A stretch of 7,496 nucleotides of DNA, taken from contig JANQIS010000139.1 of the NCBI GenBank assembly GCA_028282045.1, forward strand, positions 1 to 7,496, read 5' to 3'. How positions within the stretch are numbered: position 1 is the first letter of the stretch; each line of letters starts with the position of its first letter. Origin of the DNA: Gammaproteobacteria bacterium (lineage in GTDB: Bacteria > Pseudomonadota > Gammaproteobacteria > Francisellales > CACEW01). Positions 1 through 5,450 of this stretch are shown here, in pieces. Below the pieces are notes generated by a model. It worked only from the letters and a program-made list of their open reading frames with translations, searched no databases and was not told the origin of the DNA. The position numbers were made by a program, and so were the translations under genes.

Positions 1-149
1 CTACCTTGGCACTGAACGTGGACTATGAAAACAGCAAGGCGTTATTGAACACTTATGATGAGGTGATTATGGCGCAGCATAGCATCAGCAACATGATTGA
101 TGCACTCACTCTGCCGGAGAATGTCAGTGTGGGGTATTATCCGGTTTAA
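1..149 (+). CDS. C-terminal end of an unidentified protein (5' truncated by window)
   Basis: An open frame enters from the left edge, with its first whole codon at base 3, and runs to a TAA at 147-149. It gives 48 residues beginning TLALNVDYEN and ending ENVSVGYYPV. The piece is soluble-looking, with no membrane segment and no motif I recognise. It converges on the dsbG-like gene with only 15 bases between the two stop codons, and no terminator hairpin is evident in that gap. It is called coding because the frame is open to the edge and ends neatly just before the convergent gene. Such a short open frame could also occur by chance, so confidence is moderate. No function can be assigned. Confidence 0.5.
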   Translation, partial: TLALNVDYENSKALLNTYDEVIMAQHSISNMIDALTLPENVSVGYYPV

Positions 150-164
150 ATAATACAATACCGG

Positions 165-992
165 CTAAAATTGATTGCTGCTCTGCGAGAAAATGATTTT
201 GAGTTGAGCTTGGTTGGGCATACCCTCAATTAATTGTGGCTTGTGGTTTTGGTCTAAGTAAATCACAGCAGGAGTGCCTGGTAGCTGGTTGTTTTGTAAA
301 AATGCGTTGGTATCAGCTACTGCTTGTTTTATCGCTGCGCCGGGGTTGCTTATGGGGGTGATGGCACCTTCTTCAGTGTGCTCATTAAAGTTGGCCTCAT
401 TTTTTGCCAGGGCTTTGGCAGGGTCTTTGGCACTTAAGATTGCGTAAGCTTTGCCGGCACTGCCAGGTTTTAAAAAGCCGGCAACAATCCATTTTACAGC
501 AAGTTGACCGCTGAGGACCTGTGGCTTTAATGCTTCATAAAGACGATGACAGAAAATACAGTTGGGGTCCATAATGGCGATAATTTTATGGGGCGCATCA
601 GCATTGCCTTCTATAAAGCCGGCTTGTTTTGGCAGGCTGTTATAAACACTGACAGCTTTACCGGAGAGGATATAGCGTTGGGCCTCTTGTTGGGTAATAT
701 TTTCACCTGTGGCTTTAATGATTGGCCCCATCACAAGGTAGCGTCCGGAGTGGTCGGTATACATGATCCCCATGCGTCCACTCTTACCTTTGGCTTTAAC
801 CACAAAACCTTGCAGGCCGTTAATGGCTTTGAACTCACGCACAACGGTGACATTATTGTGGGTGATGGCCAGGATGGTCTTTTTACCTTCATCATGGTGG
901 CCGAAGCGATAAGCGGTGTAATACAAGCTGGTGGCAAAAACACATACAATGGCTGTAGCTACCACTAATGAAAGCATATGGAAAAAGCGCAT
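165..992 (-). CDS. dsbG: DsbC/DsbG-family thiol:disulfide interchange protein (periplasmic)
   Basis: This 275-residue protein has an N-terminal hydrophobic segment (about residues 5-25) that acts as signal peptide or membrane anchor. An N-terminal DsbC/DsbG-like dimerisation region follows (about 35-120), then a thioredoxin fold. The redox motif is CIFC at 145-148 within DPNCIFCH, the position occupied by CPYC in E. coli DsbG and CGYC in DsbC. The cis-proline loop is T240-P241 in GTPAVIY. The ILSAKDPAKA stretch (185-194) and the C-terminal EGMPNQAQLKII both resemble E. coli DsbG, so DsbG is favoured over DsbC. The family isomerises or reduces wrong disulfides or sulfenylated cysteines in the periplasm and is kept reduced by DsbD, which is not in this window. 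ATG at 990-992 is the first in-frame start giving a full signal segment; no strong Shine-Dalgarno precedes it. A terminator upstream (1041-1071) isolates it from the mip-like gene, so it probably has its own promoter. The hydrophobic Ile-Phe pair between the cysteines is unusual. Confidence 0.87.
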   Translation of the reverse strand: MRFFHMLSLVVATAIVCVFATSLYYTAYRFGHHDEGKKTILAITHNNVTVVREFKAINGLQGFVVKAKGKSGRMGIMYTDHSGRYLVMGPIIKATGENITQQEAQRYILSGKAVSVYNSLPKQAGFIEGNADAPHKIIAIMDPNCIFCHRLYEALKPQVLSGQLAVKWIVAGFLKPGSAGKAYAILSAKDPAKALAKNEANFNEHTEEGAITPISNPGAAIKQAVADTNAFLQNNQLPGTPAVIYLDQNHKPQLIEGMPNQAQLKIIFSQSSNQF

Positions 993-1040
993 GAGTGTAC
1001 TGAATTAGTTTAAGTCGTTTGAGTTTATCACAAAAGTTTC

Positions 1041-1071
1041 ATACAAGAAAAAGGGTGCGTAAAGCACCCTT
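1041..1071 (-). terminator. Rho-independent terminator of the mip/fkpA-like gene
   Basis: Read on the minus strand, there is a perfect 8-bp stem, AAGGGTGC (1071-1064) and GCACCCTT (1058-1051), with a 5-base loop (TTTAC). It is followed at once by a T-rich tract, TTTCTTGTAT (1050-1041). It lies 28 bases after the stop codon of the mip-like gene and before dsbG, so it should end the mip transcript and uncouple the two periplasmic genes. Confidence 0.85.
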
Positions 1072-1098
1072 CATCCAGATGTTTAACCTGATTGCCAA

Positions 1099-1887
1099 TT
1101 ACTCAGCATGCTCAGCAGTAGGCGCATGTGGCGGAATATGAGCTGGCATAGTATGCGCAGCCGGCTTTGGTGGTGTGGCTTTAACTTTTATCAAGTCGAC
1201 TTTGAACGTCAGTGCCTGATTCGGACCAATAACGGGTGGTGCAAACTTGCCATAAGCCAATTTAGGAGCAATGTAGATTTCCCAGGTTGAACCTTGCGGC
1301 ATGTGTTCCAGCGCTTTAGTCCAGCCAGGAATCACTTGATTGAGTTGAAAGGTGGTCGGTTTGCCACGCTTATATGAGCTATCAAACACTTTACCGTCAG
1401 GCAGTGTGCCTTTGTAGTTGACAGTAACCGTGTCAGTAGCTTTAGGTACGGGGCCTGTGCCTTGTTTGATGACTTTATAGTATAAGCCTTCTTCCAGCTT
1501 TTTCACTCCAGGTTCCTTGGCCACTTTTGCTACATAAGCTGCGCTGATTTTTGTGTTATCTTGTGCCGTTTGCTTTTGTTTTGCCACGGCTTTTTCAATA
1601 ACTTCTTTTTGGAATGCCTGCATAGTGGACTTCATGTCGGCTTCTGATAATTGGGGCTTAGTACCTTTTAAGCCGTCGTTCAAGCCCGTTTGAAACGTTG
1701 CTGCGTTAACTTGGATGTCTTGTGTTCGGAAGCTTTTTCCCAGGTCATAGCCAATGGAATAGCTGACTTTTCCCATTTGGGAGCTTAAGTCTGCTTTGGA
1801 TTTACTGCCGGAGAACCAGCTCGCATGTGCAGTGCCGATAGCCAGTGCAGTTGCAACAGCAGTGGTAATGATAGTGATTTTTTTCAT
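1099..1887 (-). CDS. Mip/FkpA-type FKBP peptidyl-prolyl cis-trans isomerase (periplasmic)
   Basis: This 262-residue protein catalyses prolyl isomerisation in periplasmic or surface protein folding. Residues 1-22 form a signal peptide (MKK, hydrophobic core, AHA before Ser23). Residues about 33-125 match the alpha-helical FKBP N-terminal dimerisation domain (KVSYSIGYDLGKSF). Residues about 133-236 are the FKBP domain, with pocket residues Y158, F168-D169 (VFDS), F180, V185-I186, W189 (VIPGW), Y212 (LAYG) and F228. The order and spacing match Legionella Mip and E. coli FkpA. After the FKBP fold there is an extra tail of about 26 residues, rich in Pro, Ala and His (H245, H250, H254, H260), which Legionella Mip lacks as far as I recall. 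ATG at 1885-1887 has AAGG 8 bases upstream on the minus strand. It is divergent from the ExoIII gene across 87 bases and ends in a good terminator. Whether it is better called mip, fkpA or fklB cannot be settled from sequence alone. Confidence 0.93.
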   Translation of the reverse strand: MKKITIITTAVATALAIGTAHASWFSGSKSKADLSSQMGKVSYSIGYDLGKSFRTQDIQVNAATFQTGLNDGLKGTKPQLSEADMKSTMQAFQKEVIEKAVAKQKQTAQDNTKISAAYVAKVAKEPGVKKLEEGLYYKVIKQGTGPVPKATDTVTVNYKGTLPDGKVFDSSYKRGKPTTFQLNQVIPGWTKALEHMPQGSTWEIYIAPKLAYGKFAPPVIGPNQALTFKVDLIKVKATPPKPAAHTMPAHIPPHAPTAEHAE

Positions 1888-1906
1888 AGAGTTAGCCTTA
1901 CTATTG

Positions 1907-1937
1907 TTGATGTAGACAGTTAATCATGGTAGATAAT
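1907..1937 (+). promoter_or_regulatory. Candidate promoter for the ExoIII-family gene
   Basis: On the + strand, TTGATG (1907-1912) is followed after 17 bases by TAGATA (1930-1935), or after 19 bases by GATAAT (1932-1937). It would start transcription near 1942-1945, about 30 bases before the ATG. It overlaps the oppositely directed mip promoter candidate. The call is weak because AT-rich intergenic DNA yields such matches easily. Confidence 0.3.
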
Positions 1938-1954
1938 TGATCAAAGCAAATCAA
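1926..1954 (-). promoter_or_regulatory. Candidate sigma-70 promoter for the mip-like gene
   Basis: On the minus strand, TTGATT (1954-1949), a 17-base spacer and TACCAT (1931-1926) match a sigma-70 promoter at 4 of 6 positions in each box. The predicted start is near 1919, about 32 bases before the ATG. The spacer includes the 8-bp palindrome TTGATCAA (1937-1944). No experimental support is available. Confidence 0.4.
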
Positions 1955-1974
1955 CTGCAGAATCTTAAAAAGTT

Positions 1975-2745
1975 ATGTCATGTCGTATTATGTCCTTTAA
2001 TGCCAATGGAATTCGTTCAGCCGAACGCAAAGGATTTTTTGGGTGGTTTGCTCAGCAGAATATCGATGTACTGTGCGTACAAGAGACCAAAGCACAGGAG
2101 CATCAACTTGATGCTGCTCACCGTCCGTTAGCGTATCATACCTATTTTTTTGATGCTGAGAAAAAAGGTTACAGTGGTGTAGCAATTTACTCTCGCGTGA
2201 AGCCCGATCAGGTGCATTGTGGGCTGGGCTGGCCAAGCGCGGATAGTGAAGGGCGTTATATTCGTGCGGATTTTGGTGAGCTGTCGGTAATCTCTTTGTA
2301 TTTGCCATCGGGTACCAGTGGTGATGAGCGCCAGCAGGTTAAGTTTGATTTTATGGATTACTATGAGCAATTCTTGCATGAGCAATTGCATAGCGGGCGT
2401 CAGTTTATCATTTGTGGTGACTGGAATATTGTACATAAAGAGATTGATATCAAAAACTTTAAAAGCAATCAGAAAAACTCCGGCTGCCTGCCGGAGGAGC
2501 GAGCCTGGCTGGATAAGTTGTTTGAGCAATGGGGTTGGGTGGATGCCTTTCGTGTCGTGAATCAAGAGCCACATCAATATACTTGGTGGTCGCAACGTGG
2601 GCGTGCCTGGGATAATAACGTTGGCTGGCGGATTGATTACCAAGTTATTAGCCCTGATTTGCGCGATAAGGTTATCGGTGCTGAAATTTACCGTGCTCAG
2701 AAATTCTCTGATCATGCGCCGTTGACTATTGAATATCAGCTTTAG
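1975..2745 (+). CDS. Exonuclease III family protein (Crc-like branch, catalytic residues intact)
   Basis: This 256-residue protein of the exonuclease/endonuclease/phosphatase (ExoIII/APE1) fold would act as an AP endonuclease and 3'-5' exonuclease in base-excision repair. All expected active-site positions are present: N9 (SFNANG), E37 (QETK), Y109 (LYLPSG), D149 and N151 (GDWN), D221 (GWRIDY) and D247-H248 (SDHAP). Several stretches (GVAIYSR, GRYIRADF, PSGTSGDE, ERAWLD, WRIDYQVIS) resemble Pseudomonas Crc more than E. coli XthA. Crc itself has lost the catalytic residues, so this reads as an active relative. It lies next to rph, as crc does in Pseudomonas (from memory), but here the two are convergent. 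The ATG at 1975 gives a normal start three residues longer than Crc. The in-frame ATG at 1990 would leave only MSFN, so 1975 is preferred, though no good Shine-Dalgarno precedes either. The enzyme class is secure. Symbol xth or exoA is left blank because the branch is uncertain. Confidence 0.93.
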   Translation: MSCRIMSFNANGIRSAERKGFFGWFAQQNIDVLCVQETKAQEHQLDAAHRPLAYHTYFFDAEKKGYSGVAIYSRVKPDQVHCGLGWPSADSEGRYIRADFGELSVISLYLPSGTSGDERQQVKFDFMDYYEQFLHEQLHSGRQFIICGDWNIVHKEIDIKNFKSNQKNSGCLPEERAWLDKLFEQWGWVDAFRVVNQEPHQYTWWSQRGRAWDNNVGWRIDYQVISPDLRDKVIGAEIYRAQKFSDHAPLTIEYQL

Positions 2746-2855
2746 CCTGTCATCAAATACTTATCTGCAGTGCAAATGAGTACATAAATATTTTGCAGCC
2801 ACCAGCGTATTTGCCAGCAGATTCAAGTGCAATACACGGCCAAGCTGTGGAAAAG
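2746..2855. other. Intergenic gap between convergent exoIII-family gene and rph
   Basis: This 110-base spacer separates two convergent genes. I see no open frame of note and no strong GC-rich hairpin followed by T residues on either strand. The only pairing seen is a short TGCAAA/TTTGCA match near 2771-2797 with a long loop, which is not a convincing terminator. Transcription here may end by Rho or run through. Confidence 0.5.
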
Positions 2856-3611
2856 TTACCACTGCAAATCTTTAAGTGACTTTATTCCTAAGGCTGATTT
2901 TTGCTTATCGATCAGTTGTTCAATGCCGCTTTTAGCCAGTGTGAGCATGCTATCAAAGTCAGCCTGGGAGAATGGAGCACCTTCGGCTGTGCCTTGTACT
3001 TCAATAAATCCGCCAGCTTCGTTCATCACTACATTCATATCAGTTTCAGCATTGGAGTCTTCAGCATAGTCCAGGTCTAGGACAGGCGTTTCTTTGAACA
3101 TGCCTACAGAAACTGAGGCGATTAAGTGCTTAAGTGGAAACGGTGGTTGTATGCGTTTTGGTAGCAGGTTTTTTTCTTTAAAGTACAGCAGTGCATCGGC
3201 CAGAGCCACACAAGCACCGGTAATCGAAGCAGTGCGCGTGCCACCATCGGCTTGGATGACATCACAGTCCACATGAACGGTATATTCAGGCAAGAAACGC
3301 AAATCCACCGCAGCACGCAGTGCACGACCAATCAAACGTTGGATTTCTAGCGTGCGTCCTTGTTGTTTGCCTTTGCTGGCTTCACGTTGAATACGTTCAT
3401 GAGTTGAGCGTGGCAGCATACCATATTCGGCCGTGAGCCATGCTTGACCTTTACCTTTAAGAAAGCGTGGTACACCTGGCACCACGCTAGCATTACACAG
3501 TACTTTGGTTTTACCAAAACCCACCAAGACAGAGCCTTCTGCATGCTGAGTATAGTGACGCTCGATAGTGATATCACGCAATTGATCGGGTTGGCGCTTG
3601 CTGGGGCGCAT
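2856..3611 (-). CDS. rph: Ribonuclease PH
   Basis: This 251-residue protein is a phosphorolytic 3'-5' exoribonuclease that trims tRNA 3' ends and degrades structured RNA, releasing nucleoside diphosphates. It begins with the family start MRPSKRQPDQLRD. It holds the RNase PH core: GRTLEIQRLIGRALR (85-99) with phosphate-binding R86, ADGGTRTASITGA (121-133) with the GTR loop at 124-126, the acidic LDLDYAEDS stretch (178-186) and DMNVVM (191-196). The length is close to the roughly 238-250 residues usual for bacterial RNase PH, and the C-terminus is complete, unlike the frameshifted rph of E. coli K-12. ATG at 3609-3611 follows AAGAGAAG with short spacing. The gene is divergent from ubiC-ubiA and convergent with the ExoIII gene. 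pyrE, a common partner, is not in this window. Confidence 0.97.
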   Translation of the reverse strand: MRPSKRQPDQLRDITIERHYTQHAEGSVLVGFGKTKVLCNASVVPGVPRFLKGKGQAWLTAEYGMLPRSTHERIQREASKGKQQGRTLEIQRLIGRALRAAVDLRFLPEYTVHVDCDVIQADGGTRTASITGACVALADALLYFKEKNLLPKRIQPPFPLKHLIASVSVGMFKETPVLDLDYAEDSNAETDMNVVMNEAGGFIEVQGTAEGAPFSQADFDSMLTLAKSGIEQLIDKQKSALGIKSLKDLQW

Positions 3612-3619
3612 AGGGCTTC

Positions 3620-3670
3620 TCTTATGCTAAAATGATGTTTAGTATAATGCGCCATTAGTTAAAAGCATAA
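3620..3670. promoter_or_regulatory. Divergent rph / ubiC-ubiA promoter region with overlapping -10 boxes
   Basis: A perfect + strand TATAAT (3643-3648) overlaps a minus-strand TATACT (3646-3641), so the two divergent genes may share almost the same -10 site. The -35 regions are poor on both sides; the nearest are TTATGC at 3622-3627 (+, 15-base spacing) and TTATGC at 3670-3665 (-, 18-base spacing). These are the ends of an inverted repeat, TTATGCT (3622-3628) and AGCATAA (3664-3670), centred on the -10 overlap. Transcript starts would fall near 3655 (+) and 3634 (-), just ahead of both start codons. Exact starts are inferred. Confidence 0.45.
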
Positions 3671-3682
3671 TACGACATTATC

Positions 3683-5053
3683 ATGGCTAGTTTATCTTCG
3701 TGGTTAACCAAACCCTATCAACTCAGCACGCATTTGCGCGCCAGTGTACCCAATTATGCATTTCGTTGTCATTGGGCCAAGGCAGTGACGTTATCGCCCT
3801 TTGCTATGGCCTTGCTCAATACAGAGCAAACGGCTGGTTGGCAGCGTGTTGGTTGCCATTATGATGGTGATGAACCACTGGTGTTTGGCTCAGTTTTGAT
3901 GAGTGAACAGGACTATCAAGGGTTGGCTCAACATTTTGAACGAGTCGGTGAGCGACCGGTGGGAGAAGCATTGTTATTTGCTCATCCGGCAGTGAAGCGT
4001 GGGCCGTTTGCTTTTTGCCAATTGACACACTTGCAATGTCCACAGGCATTTGAATGTTTGAAGACCCGCAAAGCGCAATTATGGGCGCGTTACTCTCATT
4101 GTGAGTTATTTGGTCATAGTTTTGTTGTGTTGGAAGTATTTGATCTGGAGCGATTGCCAGAGTTCAAACCAGTGGCTGGTGCTACAGTGTGTGGCTTTCG
4201 TCTGCGGCAGAAATGCCGTGATTATTGGTATCTGATGCGGATGCATCGTCCGATACCCATTTTATTGTTGCTATGGCCAGTGTATTGGGCTTTATGGCTA
4301 GCTTCAGGCGGCTTTCCAGGGTGGAGGTTACTCATCATTTTTACCCTCGGTGCACTGTTGATGCGCGCTGCCGGTGATATTATGAATGATTATGCTGACC
4401 GTGAGATAGATAAACACATTGAACGTACTCGCTTGCGCCCGATGACTACCGGACGGGTAGGACGTTTGGAGGCCATCGTGTTGGTGGGGGTGTTGTGTTT
4501 AATGGCCTTTGCTCTGGTGTTATTGCTTAACCCGCTAACCATAGGCTTATCCTTTATCGCGCTGGCTCTGGCGTTACTTTACCCCTATGCCAAACGTATA
4601 ACCTGGTTACCACAGGTGGTATTGGGGTTGACGTATAACTGGGGTGTTATTATGGCGTTTGCCGCAATACAAAATCGGGTCTCGCCAGTGGCTGTTTTCC
4701 TGTTGATGTCAGTACTGCTATGGACCATTGCCTACGATACCTTCTATGCCATGGCAGATCAGGCAGATGATCAGCGCGTTGGCATCAAATCTTCAGCACG
4801 CTTATTTGGTCGTTACTGTCATTATGTGATTGCATTGTTACAGATTATCGTATGGCTGATGTGGTGGTACTTAGGCGCTTGGTTGGAGCTGAATGGGTTA
4901 TACTTTGTTGCACTGGGACTGGTGGTGCCATTGTTTGTGTATCAGCATTACCTGGCATGCCAGAAAACTATTGCCGGCTATATCAAAGCGTTTAGCGATA
5001 ACCATTGGGTTGGGCTAGTGTTGTTGTTAGCTATCATGATGCAAAGTGTATGA
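3683..5053 (+). CDS. UbiC-UbiA fusion: chorismate lyase + 4-hydroxybenzoate polyprenyltransferase
   Basis: This 456-residue polypeptide joins two steps of ubiquinone synthesis. Residues about 7-160 match UbiC (chorismate to 4-hydroxybenzoate plus pyruvate). They show the WLT opening, R55 (in WQR, equivalent to E. coli R76), E64-P65, G69, the RPVGEALLF segment (91-99), LWAR (133-136) and E151 (VLEVF, equivalent to catalytic E155). Residues about 180-456 are the membrane prenyltransferase UbiA. It opens with YLMRMHRPIPILLLLWP and has the first Asp motif NDYADREID (235-243), RTRLRPMTTG (248-257), the second motif YDTFYAMADQADD (351-363) and GIKSSA (367-372), with about eight or nine hydrophobic segments. 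The frame is unbroken through a linker of roughly 20 residues. There is no Shine-Dalgarno before the internal Met codons at 185 and 187, so one product is expected. E. coli encodes the two as adjacent ubiC and ubiA. In the UbiC half the usual arginine after G69 is Ser70, and the usual RRS is RYS (136-138). ATG 3683 lacks a clear Shine-Dalgarno. gtrA follows directly. Confidence 0.93.
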   Translation: MASLSSWLTKPYQLSTHLRASVPNYAFRCHWAKAVTLSPFAMALLNTEQTAGWQRVGCHYDGDEPLVFGSVLMSEQDYQGLAQHFERVGERPVGEALLFAHPAVKRGPFAFCQLTHLQCPQAFECLKTRKAQLWARYSHCELFGHSFVVLEVFDLERLPEFKPVAGATVCGFRLRQKCRDYWYLMRMHRPIPILLLLWPVYWALWLASGGFPGWRLLIIFTLGALLMRAAGDIMNDYADREIDKHIERTRLRPMTTGRVGRLEAIVLVGVLCLMAFALVLLLNPLTIGLSFIALALALLYPYAKRITWLPQVVLGLTYNWGVIMAFAAIQNRVSPVAVFLLMSVLLWTIAYDTFYAMADQADDQRVGIKSSARLFGRYCHYVIALLQIIVWLMWWYLGAWLELNGLYFVALGLVVPLFVYQHYLACQKTIAGYIKAFSDNHWVGLVLLLAIMMQSV

Positions 5054-5054
5054 T

Positions 5055-5450
5055 ATGAAGCAGTTTTTACACTCTAGTTGGAAGTTTGCTCTCGTCGGTG
5101 GCCTGGGCGTGGTGGTCAATATGACAATTTTTAATCTATTGCTATTGATTACCTGGTTTGATCAGCATGTGATCTGGGCCAATATACTGGGATTTGTTGG
5201 TGGGGTAATCAATAATTATTGGCTTAATTATGCGTGGACGTTTCACGGTCGAGGCAGTCAGCGTAAGCACCATATCAAACTTTTACAGTTTACCGTTATA
5301 GCCTTGACTAGTCTGGTGATTAACACAGGTGTCTTTGGGTGGCTGGTCCATCATGAGGGCTTAAACCGCCGTATTGCCAATGTGGTAGCTATTATTGTGG
5401 TCTCGGGTATCAATTATTTAGGTAATTACTTTATTACCTTTCGCAACTAA
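5055..5450 (+). CDS. GtrA-family polytopic membrane protein (putative polyprenyl-phosphate sugar flippase)
   Basis: This small, very hydrophobic protein has four predicted membrane segments (roughly residues 9-30, 38-58, 75-96 and 104-123 counted from ATG 5055). It carries GtrA-family signatures: FALVGGLGVVVN near the start, GGVINNYWLNYAWTF in the middle and INYLGNYFITF at the end. GtrA proteins are thought to move polyprenyl-phosphate-linked sugars across the inner membrane. The ATG at 5055 begins 1 base after the ubiC-ubiA stop, giving MKQFLHSSWKFALVGG (131 residues). A GTG at 5046 would add three residues and overlap the previous gene by 8 bases. ATG is preferred for its usual start codon and family length, but neither has a good Shine-Dalgarno. 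The tight spacing suggests translational coupling with ubiC-ubiA. Its 3' end overlaps the convergent GT2 gene by 33 bases. The family is clear; the sugar and direction are unknown. Confidence 0.88.
   Translation: MKQFLHSSWKFALVGGLGVVVNMTIFNLLLLITWFDQHVIWANILGFVGGVINNYWLNYAWTFHGRGSQRKHHIKLLQFTVIALTSLVINTGVFGWLVHHEGLNRRIANVVAIIVVSGINYLGNYFITFRN

Noticed and set aside
150..164. CCGG repeats around the convergent stops (141-144 and 161-164) as a terminator
   Set aside because: Only four paired bases with a long loop and no T tract; too weak to call.
546..968. 140-codon + strand open frame across the dsbG region
   Set aside because: It lies wholly antisense to the dsbG-like gene, whose CXXC and cis-Pro motifs prove the minus frame; no family features or ribosome site.
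1005..1033. Possible dsbG promoter on the minus strand, TTGTGA-N17-AACTAA
   Set aside because: The -10 box is poor and would leave almost no leader before the ATG at 992; dsbG must have a promoter near here, but I cannot place it.
2128..2715. 195-codon minus-strand open frame across the ExoIII gene
   Set aside because: Antisense shadow of a gene with all catalytic motifs in the + frame; its protein resembles no known family.
2771..2797. TGCAAA/TTTGCA pairing between the ExoIII gene and rph as a terminator
   Set aside because: Short AT-rich stem with a long loop and no T-run directly after it on either strand.
4205..4246. Internal start for a separate UbiA protein inside the fused gene
   Set aside because: In-frame Met codons at residues 185 and 187 have no Shine-Dalgarno, and the UbiC frame runs straight into UbiA without a stop.
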